64,000 nucleotides of DNA from Novosphingobium aureum (lineage in GTDB: Bacteria; Pseudomonadota; Alphaproteobacteria; Sphingomonadales; Sphingomonadaceae): assembly GCF_015865035.1 (NCBI RefSeq), contig NZ_JADZGI010000001.1, forward strand, positions 1,240,001 to 1,304,000, given 5' to 3'. The translations under genes were made by a program, and so were the position numbers. The notes beneath the pieces are model-generated. The model was not told the origin of the DNA. It was given only the letters and a program-made list of their open reading frames with translations, and did no database searches. Positions 26,249 to 34,668 of this stretch are shown in pieces. Positions within the stretch are counted from its first letter, which is position 1; each line of letters starts with the position of its first letter.

Positions 26249-28615
26249 ATGTTTCAAGTCGCGTCTTGTGTCTGGTACCAGCACGATCATCTGACGGTCG
26301 CTCTGGCCGCGGTGATCTGGATCATCGGTAGCCTGACCTTTTTCCAGGCGCTCGAGCGAGCGCAAGAGTGCCCGCGCGGGCGGCGACCGACCTGGCTCGC
26401 GATCGCGGCGCTGGCCGGAGGGCTGGGGGTCTGGGCGACGCACTTCGTGGCGATGCTCGCCTACCAGGGCGGTCTGCCGATCGGCTATTCGCTCGCGCCC
26501 ACCGTGCTTTCGGCGGTCATCGCCATCTCGGGGTTCTGGACCGCGATCAAGCTGCTCGGCCGGTTCTCGCTTTCGAGCTGCGCCACGGCGGGCACCATGC
26601 TCGCGGTGGCCGTCGGCCTCATGCACTTCATCGGCATGTCGGCGCTGCGCGTGCAGGCGCGCATCGAGTACGACTGGACGATGGTCGGCGTGAGCGCGGT
26701 GATCGCCGTGGTACTGTTCTCAGCCGCGTTCTACCTCTCGCGCCATCTTTCCACGCGTGCGCGCAAACGGCTGCCGGCGGCGGCCTTGCTGAGCATCGTC
26801 GCGGTCTGCACCTTGCACTTCACCGGAATGGCCGCGACCACGCTCGTCTTCGATCCGCGCCTGCCGCGTGTCGAGGTCGCCGAAGGGCGCACCTTCGTCA
26901 TCGGCGCGATCGTGCTCTCGACTATGCTGGTGGTGCTGCTGACCGGCATCGCGACGCTGGTCGACCGTTACCTGACCGATCTCAAGGGTTTCGCAGCGGC
27001 AACGCTCGAGGGCATCGTCATCGTGCGTGAAGGCCGCGTGGTCGAGGCCAATGCGCGTTTCGCCGAATGGATGGGCAGCGAGCCCGGCATGCTGCTCGGG
27101 CGCGATCCCGAGACGCTGCTTGCCGCCGCCGACGGCTGCCCGGTCACCGATCTTCGCGACAAGCCGATAGAGGCGGTCCCGCGCGGCACGGACAGCGAGC
27201 GGGTGTTCGAGGTCGCGGTGCACGAGATAGAGTACCGCGGGCGGCCCTCGCAGGTGCTCGCGGTGCGCGACCTGACCGAGGCCAAGGCGGCGCAGGCGCA
27301 GATCGCGCATCTCGCCCGCCACGACGGTCTGACCGGACTGCCCAATCGCCTGCTGCTCAAGGAGCGGCTCGATCAGGCGCTCGCGCTCTCGCAGCGCACC
27401 GGCGAGCCACTGGCGGTGCTCGCGCTCGATCTCGACCGCTTCAAGGCGGTCAACGACCTGTTCGGCCACGGCGAGGGCGACCGCGTGCTCAAGGCCGTCG
27501 CCGCGCTGCTCAAGCGCTGCGTGGGCGGGGCGGACACGGTGGCGCGACTGGGCGGTGACGAGTTCATTGTGCTCCAGGTCGGCGCGCACCAGCCTGAGGG
27601 CGCGCGTGTCCTCGCCAATCGCATCCTCGCCGCCTTCCGCGAGGAGATGGACCCGGCGCGCGATCCCTGTGCGGTCGGCGTCAGCGTCGGCGTCGCGGTC
27701 TGCCCGCAGGACGGCACGAGCGCCGATGTGCTCCACAATGCAGCCGACATCGCGCTGTACCGCGCCAAGACCTCGGGGCGCGGCACGGCAGCCTTCTTCG
27801 ACGCGCAGATGGACCTCGAGGCGCGCGAGCGGCGCAGGCTCGAGGCGGATCTGCGCCAGGCGATCGCGCGCGAACAGCTGCGCATCGTCTACCAGCCGCT
27901 GGTCGCCACCGCAGGTGCGCGCGTGACTGGCTACGAGGCGCTGCTGCGCTGGGACCATCCCGAGCGCGGCGCGGTCTCGCCCAGCGAATTCATCCCCATC
28001 GCCGAGGACACCGGCACGATCCTTGGTATCGGCGAATGGGTGCTGCGCCAGGCCTGCCGCGAGGCGGCGCAGTGGGTCGAGCCGCTGACCCTCGCGGTCA
28101 ACGTCTCGCCGGTGCAGTTCCAGATGGCCAATCTCGAGGACGTCGTCGTCAGCGCCGTCGAGGATGCCGGGCTCGATCCCGCGCGGCTTGAGCTGGAGAT
28201 CACCGAGACCGCGCTGCTCAAGGAGCGCGATCGCACCATCGCGGTGCTTAATGCGCTCAAGGCGCGCGGGATCAGGGTGGTGATGGACGATTTCGGGACC
28301 GGTTATTCCTCGCTCTCGAACCTGCAGAGCTTCCCCTTCGACAAGATCAAGATCGACCGCAGCTTCATCCAGGCGATGGAGAGCGACGAGGCGGCGCGCT
28401 CGATCATCCGCGCGATCATCGGCATCGGGCGCAGCCTTGCCATGCCGGTCGTCGCCGAGGGCGTCGAGACCGACGCGCAGCGCGCCATGGTCGAGCAGGA
28501 AGGCTGCCCGCAGGCGCAGGGCTTCTTCTTCGGGATGCCCGGACTCGGTCCGCTCAGTCGCCTTGCCGAAATGGTCGAGAACGAGGCCGAGCTCAAGCTC
28601 GCCGCGAACGGCTGA
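26249..28615 (+). CDS. MHYT-PAS-GGDEF-EAL c-di-GMP signalling protein
   Basis: This 788-residue protein joins a membrane sensor to both c-di-GMP enzymes. Residues 1-235 form an MHYT domain of about seven helices with repeats THFVAM, MHFIGM and LHFTGM; a PAS-like segment follows (about 250-345). The diguanylate cyclase motif GGDEF is intact near residue 435, and the phosphodiesterase begins with YEALLRW near 562 and has DDFGTGYSS and KIDRSFI. The inhibitory RxxD site, which should sit five residues before GGDEF, is GGAD here. It lies alone, with an AT-rich upstream region (26090-26200) carrying AATAT/ATATT palindromic segments. Confidence 0.92.
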   Translation: MFQVASCVWYQHDHLTVALAAVIWIIGSLTFFQALERAQECPRGRRPTWLAIAALAGGLGVWATHFVAMLAYQGGLPIGYSLAPTVLSAVIAISGFWTAIKLLGRFSLSSCATAGTMLAVAVGLMHFIGMSALRVQARIEYDWTMVGVSAVIAVVLFSAAFYLSRHLSTRARKRLPAAALLSIVAVCTLHFTGMAATTLVFDPRLPRVEVAEGRTFVIGAIVLSTMLVVLLTGIATLVDRYLTDLKGFAAATLEGIVIVREGRVVEANARFAEWMGSEPGMLLGRDPETLLAAADGCPVTDLRDKPIEAVPRGTDSERVFEVAVHEIEYRGRPSQVLAVRDLTEAKAAQAQIAHLARHDGLTGLPNRLLLKERLDQALALSQRTGEPLAVLALDLDRFKAVNDLFGHGEGDRVLKAVAALLKRCVGGADTVARLGGDEFIVLQVGAHQPEGARVLANRILAAFREEMDPARDPCAVGVSVGVAVCPQDGTSADVLHNAADIALYRAKTSGRGTAAFFDAQMDLEARERRRLEADLRQAIAREQLRIVYQPLVATAGARVTGYEALLRWDHPERGAVSPSEFIPIAEDTGTILGIGEWVLRQACREAAQWVEPLTLAVNVSPVQFQMANLEDVVVSAVEDAGLDPARLELEITETALLKERDRTIAVLNALKARGIRVVMDDFGTGYSSLSNLQSFPFDKIKIDRSFIQAMESDEAARSIIRAIIGIGRSLAMPVVAEGVETDAQRAMVEQEGCPQAQGFFFGMPGLGPLSRLAEMVENEAELKLAANG

Positions 28616-28651
28616 GGCGCGAAAGGCCCGGGCACCAGACCCGGGCGGGCA

Positions 28652-29053
28652 CTACTTCGCCTTGGGGCACGAGTCCTTGTCGCCCGCGGCACAGGCGGCA
28701 TTTTCGGATTCCCACTGCGCGCGGTCGGCCTCGTAGCGCGATACCAGTTCGTTGTACTGCTTCATCACCGCCTCGTAGGCCGTGGCGTTGCGTTCCTGCT
28801 GGACCATCTGCTCGGCGTGGAGCTGTTCCTTCTGGGTGTTCTCCGCGACCTGCTTGGCGGCGAACTGCGCCTGTTCCTCGTTGAGCTGGCGGCGTGCCTC
28901 GGCTTCGGGATCCGGCTTGGTCTGCGCGGCGAGCGGCCCGGCGAGACCTGCGATAAGCGCGCTGGCGAGGAGCGTGCGCGCGGCTTGGCGAGCAAGGGCG
29001 GGGAAGGGCGCGAAACGAACGGGTGCAGTCACCGGGAAGCTCTCCTTGTCCAT
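28652..29053 (-). CDS. Secreted coiled-coil hypothetical protein
   Basis: This 133-residue protein has an N-terminal signal segment (hydrophobic residues about 28-42, cleavage near GPLAAQ) followed by a Glu/Gln/Ala-rich helix (EAEARRQLNEEQAQFAAKQV) and a C-terminal pair of cysteines (NAACAAGDKDSC). The composition suggests a periplasmic coiled coil closed by a disulfide. I do not recognise a family. The ATG at 29053 gives the signal peptide; a further upstream in-frame start at 29125 adds 24 unpersuasive residues. It is the last gene of the minus-strand block. Confidence 0.6.
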   Translation of the reverse strand: MDKESFPVTAPVRFAPFPALARQAARTLLASALIAGLAGPLAAQTKPDPEAEARRQLNEEQAQFAAKQVAENTQKEQLHAEQMVQQERNATAYEAVMKQYNELVSRYEADRAQWESENAACAAGDKDSCPKAK

Positions 29054-29155
29054 CGTCCCCGCGCGGGCGAGCGGGGCTTGCCCGGCGAGGTCTTGCGACA
29101 ATGCCCGCTTCGCAGCCTCGGGCAAAGCGCTTTCGCGCGCGCATCCACCGTTCGA

Positions 29156-29899
29156 TCAGCCAGGCGTCGCCTCCATCGCGAGCAGCTCGATCACGCGCGC
29201 GAGCCATTCGCGCGGGCGCCGGGCGCGGCCCGCATCGCACACGAATTCCTGCCCGCGCCGCGCCGAATCGAGCCGGTTGCCGCGCAGCCAGCGCGCGGGG
29301 CGTTCGTGGTAGCTGAGCCCGCGTCTGCGCAGCCAGTCGGGGATCGACCACAGGTTGAGCGGGCCGCCCGCGACGGTGAGACGCAGGTCCGGATGGGCAC
29401 TGCGTGCGCAAGTCGCGGGGCCGTTCCAGATGGTGTTGTTCGCGCTCCACTCCCCGATCGTGTGCGGATGCGGGCGCGGCGGCGCGGGGAACGCGGGGTC
29501 ATCGCGCAGGGCCTCGGGCGAGCCGCAGCGCGCGACCTGCATATGCGCGAAGATGCGGTGGTGGCGCTCGCCGGTCTCGGGATCGGCGAAGAGGCCGAAG
29601 AAGACGAAGTGGTCGCCCAGGCCCACGCCATGCTTGCGCAGATGGCCCTGCGCCGCGCCCGACTGGCCGAACCAGCATTGGCCATCGGCGAACATCGGGT
29701 CGTCATGGCACAGCGCATCGCGGCCCAGCTTGCCGCGCGTGAGCGTCTCGACGGTCTCGCCAAGCCCGAGATCGGCGTAGCGCGTCGCCGAACGGTCGCG
29801 CGCCGGGATCGGCAGCGAGAGCGGCACGCCGTCGCGGATCGGCGAGGGCACGCCGCCCGCGGTGGTGTCGAACCCCTTGCGGCTGAAGACGATCTTCAT
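29156..29899 (-). CDS. Nmad3-type putative nucleotide modification protein
   Basis: The 247-residue protein begins with MKIVFSRKGFDTTAGGVPSP, the conserved start of the Nmad3 (nucleotide-modification-associated domain 3) family, and continues with IRDGVPLSLPIP, a GDHFVFFGLF strand and HHRIFAHMQV. The family was predicted from genome context to take part in DNA base modification; its biochemistry is not known to me. Here it follows the ATP12 gene in a housekeeping block rather than a phage or restriction locus. A longer start at 30109 would run into ATP12 and was rejected. Confidence 0.75.
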   Translation of the reverse strand: MKIVFSRKGFDTTAGGVPSPIRDGVPLSLPIPARDRSATRYADLGLGETVETLTRGKLGRDALCHDDPMFADGQCWFGQSGAAQGHLRKHGVGLGDHFVFFGLFADPETGERHHRIFAHMQVARCGSPEALRDDPAFPAPPRPHPHTIGEWSANNTIWNGPATCARSAHPDLRLTVAGGPLNLWSIPDWLRRRGLSYHERPARWLRGNRLDSARRGQEFVCDAGRARRPREWLARVIELLAMEATPG

Positions 29900-29951
29900 G
29901 TCAGGGGCTTCATGCGCGCCGCAGGAGCCGGAAGGCGGTGCGCGCCGCCCC

Positions 29952-30659
29952 TCACGCGGTCCGGGCGAGGGCGGCCATGCGCATCGCAAGGCTGAAGCCC
30001 TCGAAGCGTGCGGCGCGGTTGGCGGCGGCTTCCGCGTCCTCGCCCCACAGCTCGACCTGCCAGTCCTCTTCGAGATTGGCCGCGCGCCACAGCGCCTCGG
30101 CATCGGCATCGGGGCGGATCGCCTCGAGCGCGATCACCAGCGAGGCAGCGAGGCTCGCGAGCATCCGGAGCGCCGCGAGCGTGTAGATGTCGTGGGCGTC
30201 CAGCTCGGCGCGCAGCCGCGCGAGGGTCTGCTCGGGATGCGGGCGGTGGACGATGCCCGAGACGCGCGAGAAGGTGACGCCGAGCCGGGTCTCCAGCGTT
30301 TCCAGCACCGGCTCCCACACCGCGAGCTGGCGCTTGTAGAGCGCCTCGTCGGGATCCGCGCGGTAGCACAGGGTATCGGTCTCGGCATAAGGCAGGATGC
30401 CCGCGATCGCGGCTTCGCGGTCGGCCCCGATCGCATCGATGGCGAAGTCGGTCAGGTCGCGCAGCACCAGCGAGCGCGGATCGACCTCATCGCCCTGTGC
30501 AGCCCATTCGGCGGCGAGCGCTTCGGCCATTGCGGACGTCGGCACGCGCTGCGGCCTCCCGCCGGCGGTACGGATCGGGCGCCCGTCGAGCAGGACGCGC
30601 CAGTGGCCTTCGGCTTCGGCGTCGGGGGCGGTGGTGACCTCTTTGTAGAAGCGCTTCAC
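29952..30659 (-). CDS. ATP12 family F1-ATPase assembly chaperone
   Basis: This 235-residue protein matches ATP12, which in mitochondria keeps the F1 alpha subunit from aggregating before assembly. Typical segments are MKRFYKEVTTA at the start, WRVLLDGRPIRT, AEWAAQGDEVDPRSL and DTLCYRADPDE. Homologues are widespread in Alphaproteobacteria, where their need is less well tested. It lies between a small membrane protein gene (7 bases upstream) and Nmad3 (52 bases downstream). Confidence 0.9.
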   Translation of the reverse strand: MKRFYKEVTTAPDAEAEGHWRVLLDGRPIRTAGGRPQRVPTSAMAEALAAEWAAQGDEVDPRSLVLRDLTDFAIDAIGADREAAIAGILPYAETDTLCYRADPDEALYKRQLAVWEPVLETLETRLGVTFSRVSGIVHRPHPEQTLARLRAELDAHDIYTLAALRMLASLAASLVIALEAIRPDADAEALWRAANLEEDWQVELWGEDAEAAANRAARFEGFSLAMRMAALARTA

Positions 30660-30666
30660 TTGGGTC

Positions 30667-30909
30667 TTAGTCCTGGTCGGGGGTGGTCGGGGCAGGCGGC
30701 GGGCTGCGCCAGCGGCGCGCCAGCACTTGCGGCACGATGAAGATGTCGACGACGCCGTTGATGATGAGCAGGTAGCCCGCCCAGTCGGGAAGGCCGGGAA
30801 GCAGCGTGTTCTCGACGATCATCAGCCCGGCGATCAGGCTGGCGATGCCGAGCAGCCGGGTCACGTGGAGCGCGAAGAAGCGCACCATGGCGGGATCGCG
30901 CGTGCTCAC
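30667..30909 (-). CDS. Small membrane protein, unknown function
   Basis: An 80-residue protein with two predicted membrane helices (about residues 12-32 and 42-60) and a Pro-rich hydrophilic tail (SPPPAPTTPDQD). The start is GTG at 30909, overlapping the stop of the upstream HAD gene by four bases, so it is probably translated with it. No family motif is recognisable. Confidence 0.65.
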   Translation of the reverse strand: MSTRDPAMVRFFALHVTRLLGIASLIAGLMIVENTLLPGLPDWAGYLLIINGVVDIFIVPQVLARRWRSPPPAPTTPDQD

Positions 30910-31556
30910 TTGAGAAGCTGCTCGAGCAGCTGCGCGGGCGTTTCGGCTACCGCCTCGGCCCCGGCCTCGAGCAGCTCGTGCGGGTGGTGGTAGCCCCAGT
31001 CGACGCCGATGGCGCGCACGAAGGCGCCGCGCGCCATCTGCATGTCGAAGGCGGTATCGCCGATCATCACCGCCTCGCTTGGCTGCGCGCCGGTCTCGAA
31101 CAGCGCTTCCTCCAGCATCGCGGGGTGCGGCTTCGAGGGGTGGCGGTCGGCGGTCTGGAGGCTGGAGAAAAGCTGTGCGATGCCGTTGTTGGCGAGGCAG
31201 TGCTCGAGCCCGCGGTCGGACATGCCGGTGGCGACGGCGAGCGTCCAGCCCTGCGCATGCAGCGTCTCGAGCACCTCGCGCACGCCTTCGAAGAGCGGCT
31301 GCGAGACGCGTCCTTCGGTGCGTGCCTGACGGAATGCCTGCTTGTAGGCATCGGCCATGGCCTGCTGCTGCTCGCTCGTGCTGTCGGGCAGCAGGCGGCG
31401 CACGGCCTGCGGCAGCGAGAGGCCGACCGCGCGGCGGATCTCGGTGCGCGAGGGCGCGGGCAGGCCGACGCCCCCGAAGGTCGCCTCCATCGCCTCGCAG
31501 ATCGCGGCCTGGCCGTCGACCAGGGTGCCGTCACAGTCGAACACGGCGAGCTTCAT
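30906..31556 (-). CDS. HAD family hydrolase, phosphoglycolate phosphatase-like
   Basis: A 216-residue HAD phosphatase. Motif I is FDCDGTLVDG with the nucleophile D7 and acid D9; motif II is VATGMSDRG (Thr); motif III Lys is in SKPHP; motif IV is IGDTAFDMQMARG. A helical cap follows motif I, as in Gph and PgmB-type enzymes. It resembles phosphoglycolate phosphatases but could act on another small phosphate ester. The gap to the upstream RluA-type gene holds a 15-base tandem duplication (31571-31600). Confidence 0.85.
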   Translation of the reverse strand: MKLAVFDCDGTLVDGQAAICEAMEATFGGVGLPAPSRTEIRRAVGLSLPQAVRRLLPDSTSEQQQAMADAYKQAFRQARTEGRVSQPLFEGVREVLETLHAQGWTLAVATGMSDRGLEHCLANNGIAQLFSSLQTADRHPSKPHPAMLEEALFETGAQPSEAVMIGDTAFDMQMARGAFVRAIGVDWGYHHPHELLEAGAEAVAETPAQLLEQLLK

Positions 31557-31570
31557 CGCTCTCGTTCCTT

Positions 31571-31600
31571 CTTCTCAGTCTCTGGCTTCTCAGTCTCTGG
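31571..31600. repeat. Perfect 15-base tandem duplication
   Basis: CTTCTCAGTCTCTGG occurs twice in a row (31571-31585 and 31586-31600) between the HAD and RluA-type genes. It looks like a recent slippage duplication and carries no obvious signal. Confidence 0.9.
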
Positions 31601-31627
31601 TCGCAGGGCCTGACCGGGCAGCCCGGC

Positions 31628-32908
31628 TCAGCGCTTGCCCTTGGGAACCGGGCTGCCCTTGCCCTTCTTGGGGCCGGACTTCTTGGGCGGACCGGGGCGC
31701 ATGCCCGGCTTGCCGCCGGTCTTGCTCCCGGGCTTGGCGAAGCCCTTTCCTGCGGGCTTGCCCGAGGCCTTGCCTGCCGGTTTGCCCTTGCCGCCACCGG
31801 CGCGCGGGGCCGGACCGTCACCGGCGCGCGAGCGGCGCTCGCCGCGGCGTTCCTTGCGGATCTGCTTGGAGTGCTGCTTGGCCGCGCGCTTCTCGTCGGC
31901 CTTGGTCGGGCCTTCGGGGCGCGGGGGCAGCTCGGCGCCGTCTTCCTCGTCGAAGCCAAGGCTCGCCATCGAATTGGCGAAGTGCTCGGGCAGCGGCGCG
32001 GTGACGTCGAGCGGGGCGCCATCGGGATGATCGATGATCAAGCGGCGCGCGTGCAGGTGCATCTTGCGGCTGATCGTGCCCGAGAGAAACGCTTCCTGCC
32101 CGCCGTACTTGCCGTCGCCCACGATCGGGTGGCCGATCGCGGCCATGTGCACGCGCAGCTGGTGCGTGCGGCCCGTCAGCGGGTGCAGCTCGACCCAGGC
32201 GGCGCGGTTGCCGGCGCGGTCGAGCACGCGGTAGCGGGTGCGCGAGGGCTGGCCGCCTTCCTCGTCGACATGCATCTTCTCGCCGCCGGTGCCCGGCTGC
32301 TTGGCGAGCGGCAGTTCGATCATGCCGTCATCGATGCTGGGCACGCCCATGACGAGCGCCCAGTAGATCTTCTGTGCCGAGCGGCCCGAGAAGCGCTTGG
32401 AGAAATAGGCGGCGCTGCCCGGCGTGCGCGCGATCAGCAGGACGCCCGAGGTGTCCTTGTCGAGACGGTGGACGAGACGCGGGCGCGGGCCGTCTGCGGC
32501 ATAGGCATCGAGCAGGCCGTCGACGTGCTGCTTCATGCCCGAGCCGCCCTGCGTGGCGAGGCCGGGCGGCTTGTTGAGCACGATCGCGGCGCGGTCCTGC
32601 GTGAGCACCATCGAGTCGGCGAGTTCGATCTCTTCCTCGCTCAGCTCGCGCTTGGGCCTTGGCGCCTTGCCGCCCGGGGTCTTCTCGCCGCCGGGAGGCA
32701 CGCGCAGCGTCTGGCCCGCGACGAGGCGGGTGTCGACGTCGGCGCGCTTGCCGTCGACGCGCACCTGTCCGGTACGGGCCCAGCGCGAGACCATCGCGAA
32801 GCCGACCTGCGGCAGGTGGCGCTTGAACCAGCGATCGAGGCGCACCCCGTCATCGTCGTGGCCGACGGTGAACTGGCGGACCATGTCGTCGCTCTTGGTG
32901 GGTCGCAT
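31628..32908 (-). CDS. RluA family pseudouridine synthase with long basic C-terminal tail
   Basis: This 426-residue enzyme should convert uridines to pseudouridine in rRNA. An S4-like RNA-binding domain at residues 12-70 (VRLDRWFKRHLPQVG) precedes the catalytic core, with RLVHRLDKDTSGVLL (catalytic Asp) and HPLTGRTHQLRVHMA. The last 90 residues are a low-complexity Lys/Gly/Pro tail (repeated GKP and GK units). The ATG at 32908 shares one base with the stop of crcB (TAATG), so translation is likely coupled. The exact site specificity (RluC or RluD type) is not resolved here. Confidence 0.9.
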   Translation of the reverse strand: MRPTKSDDMVRQFTVGHDDDGVRLDRWFKRHLPQVGFAMVSRWARTGQVRVDGKRADVDTRLVAGQTLRVPPGGEKTPGGKAPRPKRELSEEEIELADSMVLTQDRAAIVLNKPPGLATQGGSGMKQHVDGLLDAYAADGPRPRLVHRLDKDTSGVLLIARTPGSAAYFSKRFSGRSAQKIYWALVMGVPSIDDGMIELPLAKQPGTGGEKMHVDEEGGQPSRTRYRVLDRAGNRAAWVELHPLTGRTHQLRVHMAAIGHPIVGDGKYGGQEAFLSGTISRKMHLHARRLIIDHPDGAPLDVTAPLPEHFANSMASLGFDEEDGAELPPRPEGPTKADEKRAAKQHSKQIRKERRGERRSRAGDGPAPRAGGGKGKPAGKASGKPAGKGFAKPGSKTGGKPGMRPGPPKKSGPKKGKGSPVPKGKR

Positions 32909-33312
32909 TATAGGCTCCGCATGAGGATGAGGCCGAGAAACAGGCTGACGAAGCCGGCAATGACCGAAAGTCCTGCGTAGAAGCAGGCAAGGCCGGGCTG
33001 GCCGCGTTCGAGAATGGTGACGAAGTCGAGGCTGAACGAGGAAAACGTCGTGAATCCCCCGAGAAGGCCGACCGCCAGGAAAAGCCGGGTGCCTTCGCCG
33101 TGGCTCCCATAGCGGGCAAGCCAGCCGACGAGAAGTCCCATCAGCAGGCTGCCCAGAACATTCACGGTCAGCGTGCCATAGGGAAAGTCGCCCGCGCGCA
33201 CGGGGCCGAGCGCGCCGGACCAGGCGCGTCCGACGAGAAAGCGCAGCCATGCGCCGAGGCCGCCGCCAAAGGCCACGAAGAGCGAGGCGGCGATAAAGGA
33301 AGGTTGTGGCAT
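32908..33312 (-). CDS. crcB: Fluoride-specific channel CrcB (Fluc)
   Basis: A 134-residue inner-membrane protein with four helices, the size of Fluc channels, which work as antiparallel dimers to expel fluoride. The conserved GGLGAWLRF, NVLGSLLMG and GGFTTFSSFS segments (the last includes the fluoride-path Phe and Ser/Thr) are all present. No fluoride riboswitch was recognised in the 239 bases upstream. It is the first gene of the minus-strand block. Confidence 0.94.
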   Translation of the reverse strand: MPQPSFIAASLFVAFGGGLGAWLRFLVGRAWSGALGPVRAGDFPYGTLTVNVLGSLLMGLLVGWLARYGSHGEGTRLFLAVGLLGGFTTFSSFSLDFVTILERGQPGLACFYAGLSVIAGFVSLFLGLILMRSL

Positions 33313-33551
33313 GGGCTCGCCTTAACGGTGAATCGCGCGATTTCCAATCGCTGCGCGGGCCGGATCGCGGGGAAGGGGCGGATTTTCGCCCTTCGCGCTT
33401 GTCTTCGCGGTGTCACTTTGATATTGGCGCGCTCAACAAGACCGGTCCCGGCAGGGAATCGGCTCTGCTTTGTCATTCATGATTCGCGGTTCTCCTCGCT
33501 TTTTGATGATGCGGGGAGGGCCTCGTTCGTTCTATTGAGGTGTTCTAGTTT

Positions 33552-33758
33552 ATGCAGATCATGGTTCGCGACAACAATGTTGACCAGGCCCTTCGTGCGC
33601 TCAAGAAGAAGCTGCAGCGTGAAGGCGTCTACCGCGAGATGAAGCTGCGTCGCCACTTCGAGAAGCCCTCGGAAAAGCGCGCTCGCGAGAAGGCTGCTGC
33701 CGTGCGCCGCGCCCGCAAGCTCGAGCGCAAGCGCATGGAGCGCGACGGCGTCAAGTAA
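33552..33758 (+). CDS. rpsU: 30S ribosomal protein S21
   Basis: This 68-residue, strongly basic protein matches S21 (MVRDNNVDQALRALKKKLQR, EMKLRRHFEKPSEKRAREKA). S21 sits near the anti-Shine-Dalgarno end of 16S rRNA and aids initiation. The start gives MQIMVRDN, as in other Sphingomonadales; the second ATG at 33561 is possible. It faces away from crcB with a 239-base shared upstream region. Confidence 0.96.
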   Translation: MQIMVRDNNVDQALRALKKKLQREGVYREMKLRRHFEKPSEKRAREKAAAVRRARKLERKRMERDGVK

Positions 33759-34123
33759 GCGACGCCGGCCGGACGAGGCGCACCCCGCAAGTGGCGTGCG
33801 CGCTCCGGCTGCGTGATCGTGCGGCATTCGCTTGCCTACGGTCGCCTGTGGACATCCGGAAAGGCCCGGGCACCTCGCCTGACGGGCAGTCCGCAGGTCC
33901 GCGCACAGCACATAATGCTTGCAGCTTGAATGCTGCTGCTGCTTGAGCCATGAGGGCGCGGAAATTCTTTTCCGCGCCCTTAGTGTTTCTACACGAGTTC
34001 TCGCCAGTCCAGAGTTCCAGCCCCGAGTCTTTGCTTATCGGGGCTTTGCTTAGGCAGGACAGGGCGCTAAGCGAACCACCGGTGCCGCTTGGGGGCACGC
34101 ATACGTAACGAGGCCTTGAGACC
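33759..34123. other. Intergenic region between rpsU and the first FKBP gene
   Basis: This 365-base gap holds two hairpins but no convincing gene: AGGGCGCGGAAA-ttct-TTTCCGCGCCCT (33953-33980) and GCCCCGA with TCGGGGC (34020-34044, then TTTG). The first lies nearly 200 bases after rpsU, so a long 3' UTR or a small RNA could end there; sequence alone does not decide. Confidence 0.5.
33953..33984 (+). terminator. Strong hairpin, probable terminator
   Basis: A perfect 12-base stem (33953-33964 with 33969-33980) and TTCT loop, followed by TAGTGTTT. It is placed to stop transcripts running on from rpsU. Confidence 0.65.
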
Positions 34124-34651
34124 ATGACTGAGATCACCCGCGTACCGCTGCAGCCGATCGCCAAGGGCGCCGTCGGCAAGATCTGGATCGGTGCGCTGGC
34201 GCTCGCTCTTGCCGGTGCCGGGATCGCCTATGCAGCGATGCCCGCTTCGGTCGACGTGAAGACGCTCACCGCCGGTGCCGGCGAATCGCCGACCGTCGAT
34301 GACGTGGTCCTGATCAGCTACAAGGGCACGCTGCCCGACGGTAAGGTCTTCGACGAGGCGCAGCAGGTGCCCATGGCGCTCAACGAGGTCGTCCCCGGCT
34401 TCACCAAGGCGCTGGTGCAGATGCAGCGCGGCGGCAAGTACACGGTCGAGATCCCCTCGGAGCTGGCCTATGGCTCGCGCGCGGTCGGCGACATTCCGCC
34501 CAACACCGACCTGACCTTCGAGATCGAACTGCTCGACTTCAAGAGCCGCGCCGAGATCGAGCAGCAGCAGCGCATCCTGCAGCAGCTGCAGCAGATGCAG
34601 GGCGGCGCTCCGGGCGGTCCGGCAGGCGCTCCGGCTCCCGCACAGCCCTGA
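34124..34651 (+). CDS. FKBP-type peptidyl-prolyl isomerase, single domain, membrane-anchored or secreted
   Basis: This 175-residue protein has an N-terminal hydrophobic segment (about 18-38) that may anchor it in the inner membrane or be cleaved, then one FKBP domain (about 50-142) with VLISYKGTLPDGKVFDEA, VPGFTKAL and YGSRAVGDIPPNTDLTFEIELL. The C-terminus is Gln-rich and then Gly/Ala/Pro-rich. It should catalyse prolyl isomerisation in the periplasm. A related two-domain gene follows 17 bases later on the same strand. Confidence 0.9.
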   Translation: MTEITRVPLQPIAKGAVGKIWIGALALALAGAGIAYAAMPASVDVKTLTAGAGESPTVDDVVLISYKGTLPDGKVFDEAQQVPMALNEVVPGFTKALVQMQRGGKYTVEIPSELAYGSRAVGDIPPNTDLTFEIELLDFKSRAEIEQQQRILQQLQQMQGGAPGGPAGAPAPAQP

Positions 34652-34668
34652 TCGCGCTTCCCGCGAAC

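Noticed and set aside
29900..30109. A 70-codon N-terminal extension of the Nmad3 protein
   Set aside because: It overlaps ATP12 and has no resemblance to the family, which starts at MKIVFSRKGF.
33313..33551. Possible fluoride riboswitch ahead of crcB
   Set aside because: None of the conserved fluoride-riboswitch sequence or pseudoknot pairing was found in the region.
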